NCBI RefSeq assembly: GCF_030433675.1
Contig: NZ_JAROCB010000004.1
Location: forward strand, 248,001-312,000
Direction of reading: 5' to 3'
DNA from: Leifsonia virtsii
GTDB lineage: Bacteria; Actinomycetota; Actinomycetes; Actinomycetales; Microbacteriaceae
Length of the DNA stretch: 64,000 bases
In this document: positions 49,993-61,760 of the stretch, piece after piece
Numbering within the stretch: position 1 is the stretch's first letter
How the letters are laid out: each line of letters starts with the position of its first letter
Translations under genes and position numbers: made by a program
Notes under the pieces: model-generated
Databases searched by the model: none
Told to the model about the DNA's origin: nothing
The model's input: only the letters and a program-made list of their open reading frames with translations

Positions 49993-52535
49993 TGCGCGTC
50001 CCCCTGAGTTGGCTCGGCGAGTTCGTCGACCTGGAGCCCGGAACGACGCCGGAGGAGGTGCACGCCGCCCTCGTGTCCGTCGGGCTCGAGGAGGAGGACA
50101 TCCACACCTTCGAGCTGTCCGGCCCCATCGTCGTCGGCCAGGTGCTGGAGTTCGTCGAGGAGCCGCAGAGCAACGGCAAGACCATCCGCTGGTGCCAGGT
50201 GCGCGTCGCGCCGGAGGGACAGACCGCAGCCGACGGCGGAGCCGACGTGCGCGGCATCGTCTGCGGTGCGCGCAACTTCTTCCCCGGCGACAAGGTCGTC
50301 GTGACGCTGCCCGGCGCCGTGCTGCCAGGACCGTTCCCGATCGCGGCCCGCAAGACCTACGGTCACATCTCCGACGGGATGATCGCCTCGGCGCGCGAGC
50401 TCGGCCTCGGCGAGGACCACGACGGCATCCTGCGTCTGACCACCCTCGGGCTCGACCCGGAGGTCGGCGCCGACGCGGTGGCCCTGCTCGGGCTCGACGA
50501 CGCCGCCGTGGAGGTCAACGTCACGCCCGACCGCGGCTACGCGTTCTCCATCCGCGGCATCGCCCGCGAGTACTCCCACGCGACGGGCGCCGCCTTCCGC
50601 GACCCGGCCGACGCGGTGCCGGTGAGCGCCGCCGAGCACGCCAGCGGGTTCAGCGTCACGATCGAGGACGCGGCGCCCATCCGCGGCCGGGTCGGCGCGA
50701 GCGTCTTCGTGACGCGCGTGGTCCGCGACGTCGACGGCACCCGGCCGACGCCCGCGTGGATGATCGCGCGGCTGAAGCTCGCCGGCATCCGCTCGATCTC
50801 GCTGATCGTCGACATCACCAACTACGTCATGCTCGAGCTGGGGCAGCCCATCCACGGCTACGACCTCGACAAGCTCTCCGGCGGCATCGTGGTGCGTCGC
50901 GCGGCGCCGGGGGAGACCCTGGTCACGCTCGACGACCAGACCAGGAAGCTCGACCCGGAAGACCTCGTGATCGCCGACGGCTCCGGCGCGATCGGCCTGG
51001 CCGGCGTCATGGGCGGCGCCTCCACCGAGATCGGCGCGGGCACCCGCAACGTGCTCATCGAGGCGGCCAACTTCGACCCCGTGTCGATCGCCCGCACCGC
51101 ACGCCGCCACAAGCTGCCGAGCGAGGCCTCCAAGCGCTTCGAGCGCGGGGTGGACCCGCAGGTCGCGGTCGCCGCGGCGGCACGGGTCGTGCAGCTGCTC
51201 GAGCAGCTCGCGGGCGGCCGCGCCGACGACCTCGGCTCGCTGCTCGACGCCTCGGTGGCGGCGGAGCCCATCCGCCTTCCCGACGGCTACATCGCCTCGC
51301 TCATCGGCGTCGACTTCACCGACGACGAGATCCGCAGCGCGCTGGCCGAGATCGGCGGGCGGGTCACCCCGGCAGACGGCGGCCTGCTCGTCGCGCCGCC
51401 GACCTGGCGCCCCGACCTGCGCGACAAGTCGGACCTGGCGGAGGAGGTGGCCCGCATCGTGGGCTACGACCGCATCCCGTCGGTGCTGCCCGTCGCGCCT
51501 CCTGGCCGCGGCCTGACCCGCGAGCAGCGCCTGCGCCGCAGCGTCGCGCAGATCCTGGCCGACAACGGCGCGACCGAGGTGCTGTCCTTCCCGTTCGTCG
51601 CCGCGGCGCAGAACGACCTGTTCGGCACCGCCGAGGCGAGCGCGGCGGTTCCCGCGGTGCGGCTGGCGAACGCTCTGGACGCGACCGCCCCCTACCTCCG
51701 AACCTCGCTGCTCCCCGGCTTGATCGACGCGGCGAAGCGCAACCTCGCCCGCGGCCTGGTCGACCTGCGCGTGTACGAGTTGGGCACGGTGTTCCGTCCG
51801 GGCGAGGGTTCGATCGGCAGTGAGACGCTGCCGCCCGGCGCCGCACTCCCCGGCGACGACGTGCTCGCGGGCCTGAACGCCGGCATCCCCGCCCAGCCGC
51901 GGCACCTCGCGGGCCTGGTGGTCGGCGACGCCGTCGAGAAGCAGCCCGGGATGCCGGCCGCGCCGGCGGGACTCGTCGACGTGCTCGACATGGTGCGGCA
52001 GACGGCCGCGGCGGTCGGCGTGACGGTCGACGTCGTCCAGTCGTCGCACCAGGCACTGCACCCCGGGCGCACGGCGCAGCTCGTGGCGCGCGCCGCCGAC
52101 AGCTCGGCGGTCCCGGTCGGCTACGCCGGCGAGCTGCTGCCCGCCCTCGCGCACGAGCTCGACCTCCCGCGCGTCGTCGCGGTGTTCGAGCTCGACCTCG
52201 ACGAGCTCATCGCCGTCGCTCCCGCCGACATCATCGCCGGAGCGATCGCGGGCTTCCCGGCGGCGACGCAGGACCTCTCGCTCGTCGTCCGCGAGGACGC
52301 ACCGGCCGGTGACGTGCTGCGCGCGGTCCGGGACGGCGCGGGCGAGCTGCTGGAGCACATCCGCCTCGTCGACGACTACCGCGGCCAGGGCCTTCCGGAG
52401 GGGCACAAGAGCCTCACCTTCGCCCTGCGCTTCCGCGCCCTCGACCGCACGCTCACCGCGGCGGAGGCGAGCGAGGCCAAGCTCGCCGGCGCCGCGCGGG
52501 CCGGCGACCTGTTCGGCGCCACCATCCGCGAGTAG
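49992..52535 (+). CDS. pheT: Phenylalanyl-tRNA synthetase beta subunit
   Basis: An 847-residue subunit with the full bacterial domain set: B1 ([14 protein letters not shown]), EMAP/tRNA-binding-like domain about 40-150 (VVGQVLEFVEEP), B3/B4 editing domain about 215-390 (MLELGQPIHGYDLDKL), B5 about 425-495, catalytic-like B6-B7 about 500-740, and FDX-ACB anticodon-binding domain 750-847 (FPAATQDLSLVVRED...HKSLTFALRFRALDRTLT). Same operon as pheS; a palindrome terminator follows. Confidence 0.97.
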   Translation: MRVPLSWLGEFVDLEPGTTPEEVHAALVSVGLEEEDIHTFELSGPIVVGQVLEFVEEPQSNGKTIRWCQVRVAPEGQTAADGGADVRGIVCGARNFFPGDKVVVTLPGAVLPGPFPIAARKTYGHISDGMIASARELGLGEDHDGILRLTTLGLDPEVGADAVALLGLDDAAVEVNVTPDRGYAFSIRGIAREYSHATGAAFRDPADAVPVSAAEHASGFSVTIEDAAPIRGRVGASVFVTRVVRDVDGTRPTPAWMIARLKLAGIRSISLIVDITNYVMLELGQPIHGYDLDKLSGGIVVRRAAPGETLVTLDDQTRKLDPEDLVIADGSGAIGLAGVMGGASTEIGAGTRNVLIEAANFDPVSIARTARRHKLPSEASKRFERGVDPQVAVAAAARVVQLLEQLAGGRADDLGSLLDASVAAEPIRLPDGYIASLIGVDFTDDEIRSALAEIGGRVTPADGGLLVAPPTWRPDLRDKSDLAEEVARIVGYDRIPSVLPVAPPGRGLTREQRLRRSVAQILADNGATEVLSFPFVAAAQNDLFGTAEASAAVPAVRLANALDATAPYLRTSLLPGLIDAAKRNLARGLVDLRVYELGTVFRPGEGSIGSETLPPGAALPGDDVLAGLNAGIPAQPRHLAGLVVGDAVEKQPGMPAAPAGLVDVLDMVRQTAAAVGVTVDVVQSSHQALHPGRTAQLVARAADSSAVPVGYAGELLPALAHELDLPRVVAVFELDLDELIAVAPADIIAGAIAGFPAATQDLSLVVREDAPAGDVLRAVRDGAGELLEHIRLVDDYRGQGLPEGHKSLTFALRFRALDRTLTAAEASEAKLAGAARAGDLFGATIRE

Positions 52536-52551
52536 GGCGGCGACCACCCGT

Positions 52552-52617
52552 GACGGCGGCGCGGCGGAACGACTGCGGTCGTTCGCCGCGCCGCAGTCGT
52601 TCCGGCGAGCCGCCGTC
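52552..52617. terminator. Terminator-like palindrome after pheT
   Basis: Arms 52552-52578 and 52591-52617 pair at 25 of 27 positions around a 12-base loop, 16 bases after the pheT stop. Contains the CGCAGTCGTTCCGG word shared with 3673-3736. Confidence 0.7.
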
Positions 52618-52633
52618 GCTGCGGTGGGCGGAT

Positions 52634-52664
52634 TTGGCGGCGGCCGGCCCGGGCGCGCTAGGGT
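52634..52664 (+). promoter_or_regulatory. Promoter of the arginine leader/argCJBDFH operon
   Basis: -10 TAGGGT (52659-52664) ends 6 bases before the leader ATG at 52671; TTGGCG at 52634-52639 is a candidate -35 with a 19-base spacer. Confidence 0.55.
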
Positions 52665-52670
52665 TGACGC

Positions 52671-52757
52671 ATGCTTTCCGTCCGGCGCACCGCTTCGACG
52701 CGTTCGGCTCTCGCCGCCCGCGCCCTGCGCCGACGCCTGCGCGACCGCCGAAGCTAG
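52671..52757 (+). CDS. Arginine-rich leader peptide upstream of argC
   Basis: A 28-codon ORF, too short for normal gene calling, placed 88 bases before argC and just after a leaderless-type -10 box. Ten of 28 codons are Arg (CGC x6, CGA x2, CGG, CGT), eight of them in its second half or last 17 codons. Its end overlaps a possible stem GACCGCC/GGCGGTC (52743-52749, 52769-52775), and a second stem follows at 52784-52829. This is the layout of a leader peptide sensing charged tRNA-Arg by ribosome stalling. A coincidental Arg-rich frame in high-GC DNA is the alternative. Confidence 0.6.
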   Translation: MLSVRRTASTRSALAARALRRRLRDRRS

Positions 52758-52783
52758 GCGGCGTTCCGGGCGGTCCTGAAGCT

Positions 52784-52829
52784 GTGGATCGACGTGGGCG
52801 CCGCCGTCGCCGAGACTCCCGTCGTCCAC
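52784..52829 (+). promoter_or_regulatory. Leader stem before argC ribosome-binding site
   Basis: 52784-52794 pairs with 52820-52829 (10 bp with one bulged T). It ends 4 bases before the AAGGAAGAAG ribosome site of argC, with no T-run, so it may act on [11 protein letters not shown] or as a Rho- or pausing-linked switch rather than a classic terminator. Confidence 0.45.
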
Positions 52830-52845
52830 TCGAAAAGGAAGAAGC

Positions 52846-53904
52846 ATGACTCTCTCGGTCGCCGTCGCAGGCGCATCCGGATACGCGGGCGGTGAGCTGC
52901 TGCGCATCCTGGCCGCCCACCCCGACTTCGAGATCCGCACCGTCACCGCGCACTCGAACGCGGGTCACCCCCTGATCGCGCACCAGCCGCACCTGCGATC
53001 GCTCGCCCACCTGACCCTGCAGGACACCACACCGGCGAACCTGGCCGGCCACGATGTCGTCTTCCTCGCGCTGCCGCACGGCACCTCCGGCGAGATCGCC
53101 GCGCAGCTGCCGGAGGACACCGTCGTCGTCGACTGCGGCGCCGACCACCGGCTCGAGGACCCGGCCGACTGGGAGGCCTTCTACGGCGGCGAGCACTTCG
53201 GCGCCTGGGCGTACGGCGTCCCGGAGCTGCCGGTGGTCGCTACCGACGGCACAGTCGGCAAGCAGCGCGAGCGGCTGGTCGGCGCCCGTCGCATCGCCGC
53301 CCCCGGCTGCAACGCGAGCGCGGTGTCGCTGGCGCTCGCGCCGGGCATCCAGGCCGGGCTGATCGAGGATGAGGACATCGTCGCCGTTCTCGCCGTCGGT
53401 CCCTCCGGGGCGGGCAAGTCGCTCAAGACGATGTACCTCGCCAGCGAGATCCTCGGCTCCGCGAACCCGTACGCGGTCGGGGGGACGCACCGGCACATCC
53501 CGGAGATCCAGCAGAACCTCCGCAAGGCCGGAGCGGCCGCCCCGACGCTGTCGTTCACCCCGGTGCTCGTGCCGATGTCGCGCGGCATCCTGGCCACGTC
53601 GACGGCGCGGGTGAAGCCCGGCACGACGGCCGAGCAGGTGCAGCAGGCGTGGGAGGCCGCGTACGCGGGCGAGCCGTTCGTGCAGGTGCTGCCCGCGGGA
53701 ACCGTGCCTCGCACCTCCGATGTCCTCGGGGCGAACACCGTGCTGATCGGCGTCGCCCTCGACGAGGCCGCCGGCAGGGTCGTCACCGTGCTCGCGATCG
53801 ACAATCTGTACAAGGGGACGGCGGGCGCCGCCGTCCAGTCCGTCAACATCGCCCTCGGCCTCGACGAGACCGCGGGCCTGACCGTGAACGGAGTCGCCCC
53901 GTGA
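52846..53904 (+). CDS. argC: N-acetyl-gamma-glutamyl-phosphate reductase
   Basis: A 352-residue NADPH enzyme, third step of arginine synthesis: reduces N-acetylglutamyl phosphate to the semialdehyde. Rossmann start [18 protein letters not shown], then [14 protein letters not shown] near 70 and catalytic Cys155 in [15 protein letters not shown]. First enzyme gene of the operon, AAGGAAG ribosome site 5 bases upstream; preceded by the Arg-rich leader ORF. Overlaps argJ by 4 bases (GTGA). Confidence 0.97.
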   Translation: MTLSVAVAGASGYAGGELLRILAAHPDFEIRTVTAHSNAGHPLIAHQPHLRSLAHLTLQDTTPANLAGHDVVFLALPHGTSGEIAAQLPEDTVVVDCGADHRLEDPADWEAFYGGEHFGAWAYGVPELPVVATDGTVGKQRERLVGARRIAAPGCNASAVSLALAPGIQAGLIEDEDIVAVLAVGPSGAGKSLKTMYLASEILGSANPYAVGGTHRHIPEIQQNLRKAGAAAPTLSFTPVLVPMSRGILATSTARVKPGTTAEQVQQAWEAAYAGEPFVQVLPAGTVPRTSDVLGANTVLIGVALDEAAGRVVTVLAIDNLYKGTAGAAVQSVNIALGLDETAGLTVNGVAP

Positions 53905-55055
53905 GCGTCACCGCCCCCTCCGGGTTCGCTGCGTCCGGCGTCGTCGCCGGCCTCAAGGCAAGCGGTAAGCGCGACCTCGCGCTCGTCAAGAACCTGGGAC
54001 CGCTGACCGCGGCGGCCGCCGTCTTCACCACCAACCGCTGCAAGGCGAACCCGGTGCTCTGGAGCGAGCAGGTCATCCAGGACGGTATGGTCTCGGCCAT
54101 CGTGCTGAACTCCGGCGGCGCGAACTGCTACACCGGGGCGCAGGGCTTCCAGACGACGCACGCGACGGCCGAGGCGGTCGCGGAGCAGCTGGAGGTCTCC
54201 GCGGGCGACGTGCTGGTCTGCTCCACCGGCCTCATCGGCGACCAGCTCCCGGTCGAAAAGCTCATCGCCGGGGTCTCGTCGGCGGCCGCGGCGCTCGCGA
54301 CCGACGCCGGGCTCGGTGCGGCCGAGGCCATCATGACCACCGACACCCGGCCGAAGGAGGCCGCCCACCGCGCGCCGGAAGGCTGGACGATCGGCGGCAT
54401 GGCCAAGGGCGCCGGGATGCTCGCCCCGGGTCTCGCCACGATGCTCGTCGTGCTCACGACCGACGCCGTCCTCAGCTCCGAGCAGCTGGACGCCGCCCTG
54501 CGGTCCGCCACCCGCGTCACCTTCGACCGCCTCGACTCCGACGGCTGCATGTCCACGAACGACACCGTCGCCCTGCTCGGCTCCGGCGCGAGCGGCGTCG
54601 AGCCCGACGAGGCGGCCTTCACGCTCGCACTGACCGCCGTGTGCCGCGATCTGGCCGAGCAGCTGCAGGCCGACGCCGAGGGAGCCTCCCACGACATCGC
54701 GATCGAGGTCGTGGGCGCCGCGAGCGAGGACGACGCCGTCACCGTCGGCCGCGCCGTCTCGCGCAGCAACCTCTTCAAGGCCGCCATCTTCGGCAACGAC
54801 CCCAACTGGGGCCGGGTGCTGGCGGCCGTCGGCACCACCGACGCCGAGTTCGACCCGTACGGCATCGACGTCGCGATCAACGGCGTCCAGATCTGCACCG
54901 GCGGGGAGCCCGACCAGCCGCGCGACCTGGTCGACCTCACGCCGCGGAAGGTGCACATCCTGATCGACCTGCACGCGGGCGAGCAGACCGCGACCATCCT
55001 GACCAACGACCTCACGCACGATTACGTGCACGAGAACAGCGCGTACGCCAGCTGA
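53901..55055 (+). CDS. argJ: Bifunctional glutamate N-acetyltransferase/ornithine acetyltransferase
   Basis: A 384-residue self-cleaving enzyme that recycles acetyl from N-acetylornithine to glutamate and can also acetylate glutamate, explaining the absence of argA/argE. The precursor is cut before Thr180 in [16 protein letters not shown], which becomes the nucleophile; oxyanion-hole Thr-Gly are in [14 protein letters not shown] near 107. C-terminus VHENSAYAS is typical. GTG start overlaps argC; TGATG junction with argB. Confidence 0.97.
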   Translation: MSVTAPSGFAASGVVAGLKASGKRDLALVKNLGPLTAAAAVFTTNRCKANPVLWSEQVIQDGMVSAIVLNSGGANCYTGAQGFQTTHATAEAVAEQLEVSAGDVLVCSTGLIGDQLPVEKLIAGVSSAAAALATDAGLGAAEAIMTTDTRPKEAAHRAPEGWTIGGMAKGAGMLAPGLATMLVVLTTDAVLSSEQLDAALRSATRVTFDRLDSDGCMSTNDTVALLGSGASGVEPDEAAFTLALTAVCRDLAEQLQADAEGASHDIAIEVVGAASEDDAVTVGRAVSRSNLFKAAIFGNDPNWGRVLAAVGTTDAEFDPYGIDVAINGVQICTGGEPDQPRDLVDLTPRKVHILIDLHAGEQTATILTNDLTHDYVHENSAYAS

Positions 55056-55959
55056 TGACGATGACCGACGACGAACAGACCGCGGACCGCGAGCAGGCCT
55101 CCGCGAAGGCAGCGACCCTCATCGAGTCGCTGCCGTGGCTGAAGACCTTCCACGACCAGATCATCGTGGTGAAGTTCGGCGGCAACGCCATGGTCAGCGA
55201 GGAGCTGCAGCGCAGCTTCGCGGAGGACATGGTCTACCTGCGCTACGCCGGGCTCCGCCCGGTCGTGGTGCACGGCGGCGGTCCGCAGATCTCGGCGATG
55301 CTCGACCGGCTCGGCATCGCGTCCGAGTTCCGCGGCGGCTACCGCGTGACGACTCCCGAGGCGATGGACGTGGTCCGGATGGTCCTCACCGGCCAGATCA
55401 ACCGCGACATCGTGGGCAACATCAACAAGCACGGACCGCTCGCCGCGGGTCTTTCCGGCGAGGACGCCGGGCTGTTCCAGGGCCGCAGGCGCGCGGCCGT
55501 CGTCGACGGCGAGGAGGTCGACCTCGGCCTGGTCGGAGACGTGGTGGCCGTCGACCCGGAGGCGGTGCTCACGCAGCTCGCCGCCGGCCGCATCCCGGTC
55601 GTCTCTTCGATCGCACCGGATGTGGACGACGCGAGCCAGGCGCTCAACGTCAACGCCGACGCCGCGGCCGCCGCGCTCGCCGTCGCCCTCGGCGCCGCGA
55701 AGCTCGTCATCCTCACCGACGTAGCCGGCCTCTACAGCGACTGGCCCAACCGCGACTCGCTGCTGTCGAAGATCGGCGCCGACGAGCTGCGCGCGCTGCT
55801 GCCGTCGCTGGAGTCGGGCATGATCCCGAAGATGGCGGCGTGCCTCGACGCGGTCGACGGGGGAGTGGCGAAGGCCGCCATCATCGACGGGCGGGTGGCG
55901 CACTCCATCCTGCTCGAAGTCTTCACGCAGTCCGGAATCGGGACGGAGGTGGTGCCCGC

Positions 55960-55963
<4 letters not shown>
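55055..55963 (+). CDS. argB: Acetylglutamate kinase
   Basis: A 302-residue amino-acid kinase, second step of the pathway. Start ATG 55055 overlaps the argJ stop. Motifs: [11 protein letters not shown] near 33 (ATP site Lys), [14 protein letters not shown] near 68 and [17 protein letters not shown] near 197; the N-terminal extra helix ([14 protein letters not shown]) is that of arginine-feedback-inhibited hexameric kinases, so flux is probably also controlled by arginine at this step. Confidence 0.97.
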
Positions 55964-59630
<3,667 letters not shown>

Positions 59631-59631
<1 letters not shown>

Positions 59632-59753
59632 TGTCGCGGTGGGAGCCCGAGAAGAAGCGGCCGTGGATCATCACGGTCGTCGTGGTGGTCGCGGTCGCCG
59701 TGATCGTGGTCGGCCTGATCGTCGCGGTCGCCGCGGGCGGCCGGATCTTCTGA
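59631..59753 (+). CDS. 40-residue single-pass membrane peptide
   Basis: ATG 59631 overlaps the argH stop (TGATG). Sequence plan: charged start (SRWEPEKKRPW), one Val/Ile-rich helix of about 23 residues (IITVVVVVAVAVIVVGLIVA) and a short tail. It ends one base before the mpg start, so it is embedded in an argH-mpg transcript. Tight overlaps on both sides support its being a real gene. Function unknown. Confidence 0.6.
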
Positions 59754-59754
59754 C

Positions 59755-60384
59755 GTGACGCTGCACCGGCCGCGGCGGGAGGACTTCCTGGCGTCCTCGC
59801 TGGAGGTCGCCCCGCGGCTGCTGGGCGCCGTGCTCCGGCACGACTCGGAGGAGGGCCCGGTCGCGTTGCGGATCACCGAGGTGGAGGCGTACATCGGCGA
59901 CGGCCTCGACCCGGGATCGCACGCCTTCCGCGGCCGGACCAAGCGGAATGCGGTCATGTACGGGCCACCCGGCCACGTGTACACGTACTTCACCTACGGG
60001 ATGCACGTCTGCGCCAACATCGTCTGCTCGCCGGAGGGCGAAGCCTCAGCGGTGCTGCTGCGCGCGGCGGAGGTCGTCGAGGGGGAGGACCTGGCCGAGC
60101 GGCGGCGGGTCGGCGTGACCGGCCGCCGCATCCCGCACCGCGACCTGGCCAGGGGGCCCGCGCGGCTCGTGGTCGCCGCGGGGATGAGCCTCGCCGACGA
60201 CGGCGCCGACGTGTTCGCGCCGCCCTTCGACCTGCTGCTCCCGGACGAGCAGGTCGACTACGTCACCGGCCCGCGCACCGGCGTCTCGGGCGCGGGCGGC
60301 GGCCTCGCGTTCCCGTGGCGATACTGGCTGCCCGGCGACCCCACCGTCTCGCCCTACAAGCGCCACCCCAAGTCCCACGACTGA
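59755..60384 (+). CDS. mpg: 3-methyladenine DNA glycosylase (AAG/MPG family)
   Basis: A 209-residue base-excision-repair enzyme of the human-AAG fold that removes alkylated purines. Visible: LEVAPRLLGAVLRHD near 22, catalytic Glu in RITEVEAYIGDGLDPGSHAFRGRTKRNAVMYGPPGHVYTYFTYGMH (about 39-85) and ARGPARLVVAAGMSLADDGAD near 137. GTG start 59755 lies 1 base after the preceding stop. Convergent with the membrane-protein gene downstream. Confidence 0.95.
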   Translation: MTLHRPRREDFLASSLEVAPRLLGAVLRHDSEEGPVALRITEVEAYIGDGLDPGSHAFRGRTKRNAVMYGPPGHVYTYFTYGMHVCANIVCSPEGEASAVLLRAAEVVEGEDLAERRRVGVTGRRIPHRDLARGPARLVVAAGMSLADDGADVFAPPFDLLLPDEQVDYVTGPRTGVSGAGGGLAFPWRYWLPGDPTVSPYKRHPKSHD

Positions 60385-60399
60385 CCGCGGGGGAGGGGG

Positions 60400-61002
60400 T
60401 CAGCCGGCGACGATGCGGAAGACGCCGGCGCAGACGCAGGCCCAGACGATGCTGGTGAGGGTGCCGATGATGAAGCGCTCGCGGGCCTCCGCCTGCTCCA
60501 GTTCGGTGAAGCGGCCGACGCCCTTGATGGCGATGAGCACCGCGAGACCCTCGGGGAAGCCCGCCATGATCGTCCCGGCGGCGGCGAGTCGCTCCAGCAG
60601 GCCGATCGTGGTCCCGCCGCGCAGCACCTCGCGCGTGGTCTCGCCCTCCGGCGTGAGCGCCCGCACCAGGATGCCGTCGTGCGGACTCGGCCGGGTCGTG
60701 TCCCGCGTGGCGAGCGCCAGCACGAGCTGCGACGCCGGCCAGCCGCCGAGCACCGCGAGAGCGAGCGCCGCGATCCCGATCAGCAGCCGGAAGACGAACG
60801 GCGCGTGCTGCGCCGGGATGAGCACCACGATCACGGCCGCCGCGAGCAGCCCGGCGGCGCAGTAGACGAGGGGACGGCGCGGTGTGCGCAGAGTCGCCAC
60901 GATGCAGCCCAGTGCGGCGATGAGCAGGACGAGCGCCAGCGCCCACAGCACATGCGGACCGATCGAGGCCAGCGCGGCGGGGGTCGGGGGCCAGGTCGTC
61001 AT
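60400..61002 (-). CDS. Membrane protein partner of SatD-like regulator (DUF3307-like C-terminus)
   Basis: A 200-residue protein with about five hydrophobic segments. The C-terminal half reads GLLERLAAAGTIMAGFPEGLAVLIAIKGVGRFTELE...FIIGTLTSIVWACVCAG, resembling the [KR]..[RF]..[DE]L...IGTL.S end of DUF3307 membrane proteins that travel with SatD. Overlaps the satD-like gene by 4 bases (ATGA), so it is [12 protein letters not shown] with it. Function unknown. Confidence 0.7.
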   Translation of the reverse strand: MTTWPPTPAALASIGPHVLWALALVLLIAALGCIVATLRTPRRPLVYCAAGLLAAAVIVVLIPAQHAPFVFRLLIGIAALALAVLGGWPASQLVLALATRDTTRPSPHDGILVRALTPEGETTREVLRGGTTIGLLERLAAAGTIMAGFPEGLAVLIAIKGVGRFTELEQAEARERFIIGTLTSIVWACVCAGVFRIVAG

Positions 61003-61628
61003 GCGTCCTCCTCGGCGTCCTGCTCCGGCGCCTGGGCGGCGTCGGCGCGTGCCAACAGCCTAGTCAGGGCGGGCAGGGCGGCCAGCTCGACACGGAGCCC
61101 CGCGGCACGGGCGCGGTCGCTCGCCGACTGCGGGGTGATGCCGAGGCGGGCGCCGGCGTCCGCCTGCGTGTGGCCGGCGACGACCAGGTCGTAGAGCTCC
61201 CATCCCGCCGCGGTGCGGCCCTCGCGGAGGGTCAGCAGCAGCGTGACGAGGGCTTCGACGTCGGCCGCCGGCTCCGGCGCGACCTCTGCTGAGGCCGCGA
61301 AGCGGACGGGGGCGCGCTTGGCCCGGGTGACCGCGGTGCGGGCCGCGACGAAGGCGTCGCCCGTGGCCTCCCGGGTGTTGCCGGGGAGCGGGCGGCGCAC
61401 CCGCCCGATCCCGAGGCCGACACTCCAGGCTCCCTCGCGGGTGAGCGTGAGGACGAGGTCGAGCGCGGTGGCCGCGTCGGCGGTGAGGGCCTGCAGCTCG
61501 TCGCCCGCATTCCGGTCGGGCGGGAGGACGAGCCGGTCGGCGAAGCGCTCCTCGAGGGCGTCGAGGGTGGGGGCGACGATGTCGGCTCGTCGCCTGCTGT
61601 CGACCTGATCGGCCGTGACCACGAACAT
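60999..61628 (-). CDS. SatD-family protein with C-terminal HTH
   Basis: A 209-residue protein. The N-terminal part (MFVVTADQVDSRRRADIV...LEERFADRLVLPPDRNAGDELQALT, then WSVGLGIGRVRRPLPGNTREATGDAFVAARTAV) matches the SatD pattern of D.V.SR...D.....L......DEFQ...GIG. The C-terminal part (AAGWELYDLVVAGHTQADAGARLGITPQSASDRARAAG) looks like a sigma-region-4-type HTH, so it may bind DNA. Three 20-bp operator-like sites lie directly upstream. GGAGGGAG site before ATG 61628. Family role (acid/stress-linked in streptococci) is poorly defined. Confidence 0.75.
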   Translation of the reverse strand: MFVVTADQVDSRRRADIVAPTLDALEERFADRLVLPPDRNAGDELQALTADAATALDLVLTLTREGAWSVGLGIGRVRRPLPGNTREATGDAFVAARTAVTRAKRAPVRFAASAEVAPEPAADVEALVTLLLTLREGRTAAGWELYDLVVAGHTQADAGARLGITPQSASDRARAAGLRVELAALPALTRLLARADAAQAPEQDAEEDA

Positions 61629-61640
61629 GGCGCTCCCTCC

Positions 61641-61718
61641 ATCAGGTCTGGATACCTGATCTGCATTCTATCAGGACTGTGGACCTGATCGCCAGCACAT
61701 CAGGGACCTGGACCTGAC
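61641..61718. promoter_or_regulatory. Operator array: three 20-bp imperfect palindromes, 29-bp period
   Basis: Sites 61641-61660, 61670-61689 and 61699-61718 follow ATCAGG-N8-[AG]CCTGA[TC]; centres are exactly 29 bp apart. The first has perfect 7-bp arms, with arms weakening along the array. A minus-strand -10 TAGAAT (61670-61665) for the satD-like gene lies between sites 1 and 2. Confidence 0.75.
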
Positions 61719-61748
61719 TCCCGCCCGGAGCCCGACCGCTCCCGCTGG

Positions 61749-61754
61749 TAGCCT
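61749..61754 (+). promoter_or_regulatory. -10 box of leaderless tyrS
   Basis: TAGCCT ends 6 bases before GTG 61761; no room for a T-box. Confidence 0.55.
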
Positions 61755-61760
61755 GATCGG

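Noticed and set aside
49725-52946. A 1073-codon minus-strand open frame opposite pheT
   Set aside because: Codon-mirror of pheT with no domain or sensible start; pheT carries all its domains on the plus strand.
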